Below are positions 5,926-8,193 of a stretch of 8,193 nt of DNA, piece after piece. The stretch lies in contig JAJYRV010000075.1 in the NCBI GenBank assembly GCA_021793935.1, forward strand, positions 1-8,193, written 5' to 3'. Origin of the DNA: Actinomycetes bacterium (GTDB lineage: Bacteria > Actinomycetota > Actinomycetes > Actinomycetales > Beutenbergiaceae). The notes under the pieces are model-generated. The model ran no database searches and had not been told where the DNA came from. It saw nothing but the letters and a program-made list of their open reading frames with translations. The first letter of the stretch is position 1. Every line of letters starts with the position of its first letter. Position numbers and translations under genes: made by a program.

Positions 5926-7307
5926 GGCGGAAGAAGGAGAAATCACCTCTGCCTCAAGATGAAACACTCGGTTTTGGTTATCTCGCGGTTTACGGGTTCC
6001 AACACGTATTGGCATTCTTCGCCGGCGGCGCGATAGTTATCCCGATCATCGTGGCCTCGGCGATCGGACTGAGCAGTGCCGAGCTGGTGAAGCTGATCAA
6101 CGCAGCCATGCTCACGTGCGGTATCGCGACATTGCTCCAGGCCGTCGGCGTGTGGAAGATCGGGGTAAGGCTTCCACTCCTCCAGGGGATCGCCTTTGCC
6201 GGTATTGGGCCGCTGATCGCCATTGCGTCGAGCAATGGGGGAGGGGCGACCGGGCTTCGAACCGTCTACGGAGCCATCATTGTCAGCGGGGTACTTACCT
6301 TCCTGTTCGCGCCGCTGCTCGGTCGTATCGTGAAGTTCTTTCCGCCCGTGGTCACGGGGTCGGTGCTCGCGATCATTGGTCTATCGCTCTTGCCGGAAGC
6401 GGCCAAGCAGGCCGTAGGGGGTGATGGGTCCCTCGATCCGAGCAGTTCGAGAAACCTCGCCTACGCGCTGGGTACGCTGGCATTCATCGTCATCTCCCAG
6501 CGCGTGTTCCGCGGCTTCTTGGCAACCATTGGCGTGCTGCTATCACTTGTCATTGGAACACTCGTAGCCTGGATGTTGGGGGACGCGAATTTCGATCAAG
6601 TTCGCGAAGCCGACGCATTCGGCCTCGTCGTGCCATTCCAATTCGGCGTTCCACAATTCTCCCTAGGCGCAATAATTAGCATGCTCGTTGTTGTCATCAT
6701 TACTTGCGTCGAGACTACGGGTGCAATCTTTGCGGTTTCTGAGATTATTGGAAGGGAAACGAAGAAAGACGATATCTCGCGCGCGATGCGAGCGGATGGG
6801 CTGTCCGTGGCGCTGGGCGGAATCCTCAACTCCTTCCCGTACACGAGTTTCAGTGAGAACGTCGGCTTGGTTCGTTTGACGCGGGTACGGAGCCGATGGG
6901 TCGTGGCGACCGCCGGATGCTTCATGATCCTCCTGGGCCTGTTCCCGAAATTCGGCGCGATACTGACGGCGATCCCCCAACCCGTTCTCGGTGGCGCATC
7001 ACTGGCGATGTTCGCAATGGTTGCCGTTGTCGGCGTCGAACTACTGGCTAAAGTCAACTTCAAAGATCAGCGAAATTCAGTCGTTGTGGCTGCGAGCATG
7101 GGAATCGGCCTGTTCGTCACGACGCAACCGGGGATCCAGGCCGCCGCACCCGGGTGGCTCGGATTCTTCTTCGAAAGTGGCATCACTGCTGGGGCCATCA
7201 GTGCGATTCTGCTGAATATCGTTTTCCACCACGTCGGCACGAAGGATCATCGAGAAGAAAAAGGTGTTCACGAGTTGGAAAGGAAAAGTGGCCTCACAGT
7301 GAAGTGA
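5922..7307 (+). CDS. NCS2 (NAT) family nucleobase:cation symporter, putative methylpurine/xanthine/urate permease
   Basis: Integral membrane protein of 461 residues with many hydrophobic segments, fitting the 14-helix NCS2 fold. Family landmarks are Q27-H28 in the first membrane segment (G-F-Q-H-V-L-A-F-F), [10 protein letters not shown] in the third, the substrate-region E264 in C-V-E-T-T-G, and the NAT signature [10 protein letters not shown] (312-321) after N-S-F-P-Y-T-S-F. The signature begins with Glu, whereas characterised xanthine/urate carriers usually have Gln. The ATG at 5922 is preferred over the in-frame ATG at 5844 because it makes a 4-base ATGA overlap with the preceding stop and gives the usual basic N-terminus (M-R-R-K-K-E-K). 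As the last operon gene, it probably imports the substrate of the demethylase by proton symport. Family is certain, substrate is inferred. Confidence 0.85.
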   Translation: MRRKKEKSPLPQDETLGFGYLAVYGFQHVLAFFAGGAIVIPIIVASAIGLSSAELVKLINAAMLTCGIATLLQAVGVWKIGVRLPLLQGIAFAGIGPLIAIASSNGGGATGLRTVYGAIIVSGVLTFLFAPLLGRIVKFFPPVVTGSVLAIIGLSLLPEAAKQAVGGDGSLDPSSSRNLAYALGTLAFIVISQRVFRGFLATIGVLLSLVIGTLVAWMLGDANFDQVREADAFGLVVPFQFGVPQFSLGAIISMLVVVIITCVETTGAIFAVSEIIGRETKKDDISRAMRADGLSVALGGILNSFPYTSFSENVGLVRLTRVRSRWVVATAGCFMILLGLFPKFGAILTAIPQPVLGGASLAMFAMVAVVGVELLAKVNFKDQRNSVVVAASMGIGLFVTTQPGIQAAAPGWLGFFFESGITAGAISAILLNIVFHHVGTKDHREEKGVHELERKSGLTVK

Positions 7308-7320
7308 GAAGGCTCGAGCC
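7293..7320 (+). terminator. inverted repeats at the end of the permease gene, terminator candidate
   Basis: CTCAC (7293-7297) and GTGAG (7304-7308) form a 5-bp stem across the permease stop codon, followed at once by the perfect 10-bp palindrome GGCTCGAGCC (7311-7320). There is no adjacent U tract, and CGTTTCC follows a few bases on. It is positioned to end the purine operon, but read-through into mscR is equally possible. Confidence 0.3.
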
Positions 7321-7331
7321 GCAATCGTTTC

Positions 7332-7360
7332 CTACAAAAGTTTTAAGCTCCGACTATCCT
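7332..7360 (+). promoter_or_regulatory. weak promoter candidate upstream of mscR
   Basis: The 97-bp gap 7308-7404 becomes AT-rich from about 7328. TATCCT (7355-7360) matches a -10 at four of six positions; 17 bp upstream lies CTACAA, a poor -35. An AAAAGTTTTAA run lies in the spacer. A separate promoter for mscR is plausible, but the elements are weak. Confidence 0.22.
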
Positions 7361-7404
7361 GTTACATACGAATCACGCAAAGGTGCAGAGAAAGGACGTG
7401 CTCA

Positions 7405-8193
7405 ATGCATAAGGTTAAAGGGGTCGTTTCAATGGCGAAGGATGCACCGGTGACGGTGGAGACGATCCTCGTACCTGATCCTGGCCCGGGTGAGGCGCTG
7501 GTGGATGTGCTCACCTGCGGGGTGTGCCAGACGGACGTGCACTACAAGGTCGGCGGAGTGAGTGACGATTTCCCGTTCCTGCTCGGCCATGAGGCCACGG
7601 GGATAGTTTCCGCCGTCGGGGATGACGTGAGGGACCTGGCGCCGGGGGATCGGGTGATCCTCAACTGGCGCGCGGTGTGCGGCGATTGCCGGGCGTGCAG
7701 TCGGGGTGAGCCGTGGTATTGCTTCGCCACGCACAACGCGAGTCAGAAGATGACGTTGGAAGATGGCACGCCGCTCGAACCCGCGCTAGGGCTGGGTGCG
7801 TTTGCTGAGAAGACGCTGGTGGCGGCGGGGCAGTGCACGAAGATCGAGGGCGATCTGGCTCCCGAGCAGTACGCCGCCGTGGGTCTGTTGGGGTGCGGGG
7901 TGATGGCCGGGGTGGGCGCGGCGATCAACACCGGTGAGGTGAGGCTCGGCGAGTCCGTGGCGGTGATCGGCTGCGGGGGAGTGGGCGTGGCCGCGATCGC
8001 GGGAGCCGCGCTGGCGGGTGCGACGACGATCATCGCCGTCGACATCGACGACGCCAAACTCGAGCAGGCCAAGAAATTCGGGGCGACCCACACGGTGAAC
8101 TCCGCGAACACCGATCCGGTTGAGGGGATCCAGGAACTTACCGGAGGGTTCGGCGCGGACGTCGTCATCGACGCCGTGGGCATCAAGGACACG
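7405..8193 (+). CDS. mscR: S-(hydroxymethyl)mycothiol dehydrogenase (mycothiol-dependent formaldehyde dehydrogenase), 3' end outside window
   Basis: First 263 residues of a protein normally about 360 long; the frame stays open to the window end. It is a zinc-dependent medium-chain alcohol dehydrogenase that oxidises the formaldehyde-mycothiol adduct with NAD, and the family also acts on S-nitrosomycothiol. Visible elements are catalytic-zinc ligands C41, H62 (G-H-E) and C164 (L-L-G-C-G-V), structural-zinc cysteines C92, C95, C98 and C106, and Rossmann loop G-C-G-G-V-G (190-194 region). The stretches [10 protein letters not shown] and [13 protein letters not shown] closely match the Mycobacterium tuberculosis enzyme as I remember it. 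The residue after C41 is Gln, where His is usual. ATG 7405 has AAAGGA 8 nt upstream and gives a normal N-terminus. Downstream of a demethylase it would remove the formaldehyde produced. Confidence 0.92.
   Translation, partial: MHKVKGVVSMAKDAPVTVETILVPDPGPGEALVDVLTCGVCQTDVHYKVGGVSDDFPFLLGHEATGIVSAVGDDVRDLAPGDRVILNWRAVCGDCRACSRGEPWYCFATHNASQKMTLEDGTPLEPALGLGAFAEKTLVAAGQCTKIEGDLAPEQYAAVGLLGCGVMAGVGAAINTGEVRLGESVAVIGCGGVGVAAIAGAALAGATTIIAVDIDDAKLEQAKKFGATHTVNSANTDPVEGIQELTGGFGADVVIDAVGIKDT

Noticed and set aside
7743..8192. 149-residue minus-strand frame near the right edge
   Set aside because: It is a shadow of mscR, whose zinc-binding and Rossmann motifs are all in the plus-strand frame.
1..8193. 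CRISPR array, tRNA or rRNA gene, insertion sequence
   Set aside because: I saw no regularly spaced repeats, no tRNA cloverleaf signature and no transposase motifs anywhere in the window.

Overview
The window comes from a high-GC actinobacterium. The best evidence is the gene at the right edge: its product matches the S-(hydroxymethyl)mycothiol dehydrogenase family, and mycothiol is the actinobacterial counterpart of glutathione. The ClpX and chorismate mutase sequences are also of actinobacterial type. A Micrococcales-like host is my guess; the window does not prove it. All the genes I accept are on the + strand.

Left part (1-2461) is ordinary chromosomal backbone: the 3' end of an RpiR-type sugar-phosphate-sensing regulator, then clpX (AAA+ unfoldase of the Clp protease), then a small AroQ-type chorismate mutase whose start overlaps the clpX stop by one base. 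A strong GC-rich hairpin (2432-2461) closes this unit.

Central part (2476-7307) is a compact four-gene operon with its own promoter, a perfect 18-bp palindrome inside that promoter, and a roughly 120-nt leader able to fold. The genes are: (1) a Rieske-oxygenase catalytic subunit that keeps the mononuclear iron site but has lost the Rieske cluster-binding insert; (2) a protein carrying the missing Rieske domain fused to an FMN/NAD/plant-type ferredoxin reductase; (3) a glutathione-S-transferase-like protein lacking the usual glutathione-contacting Glu-Ser pair; (4) an NCS2 (NAT) purine/pyrimidine permease. Genes 1 to 3 have the unusual architecture of NdmC, NdmD and NdmE, the 7-methylxanthine N7-demethylase complex of caffeine-degrading Pseudomonas putida. 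I infer that this operon imports an N-methylated purine (7-methylxanthine, or possibly 7-methylguanine or a related base) and oxidatively removes the methyl group as formaldehyde.

Right part (7308-8193) has a 97-bp gap, then the first 263 codons of mscR, the mycothiol-dependent formaldehyde dehydrogenase. It would oxidise exactly the by-product such a demethylase makes, so uptake, demethylation and formaldehyde detoxification lie side by side. An NdmCDE-type split Rieske system in a mycothiol-using actinobacterium is the most notable feature here. Its true substrate cannot be read from the sequence.
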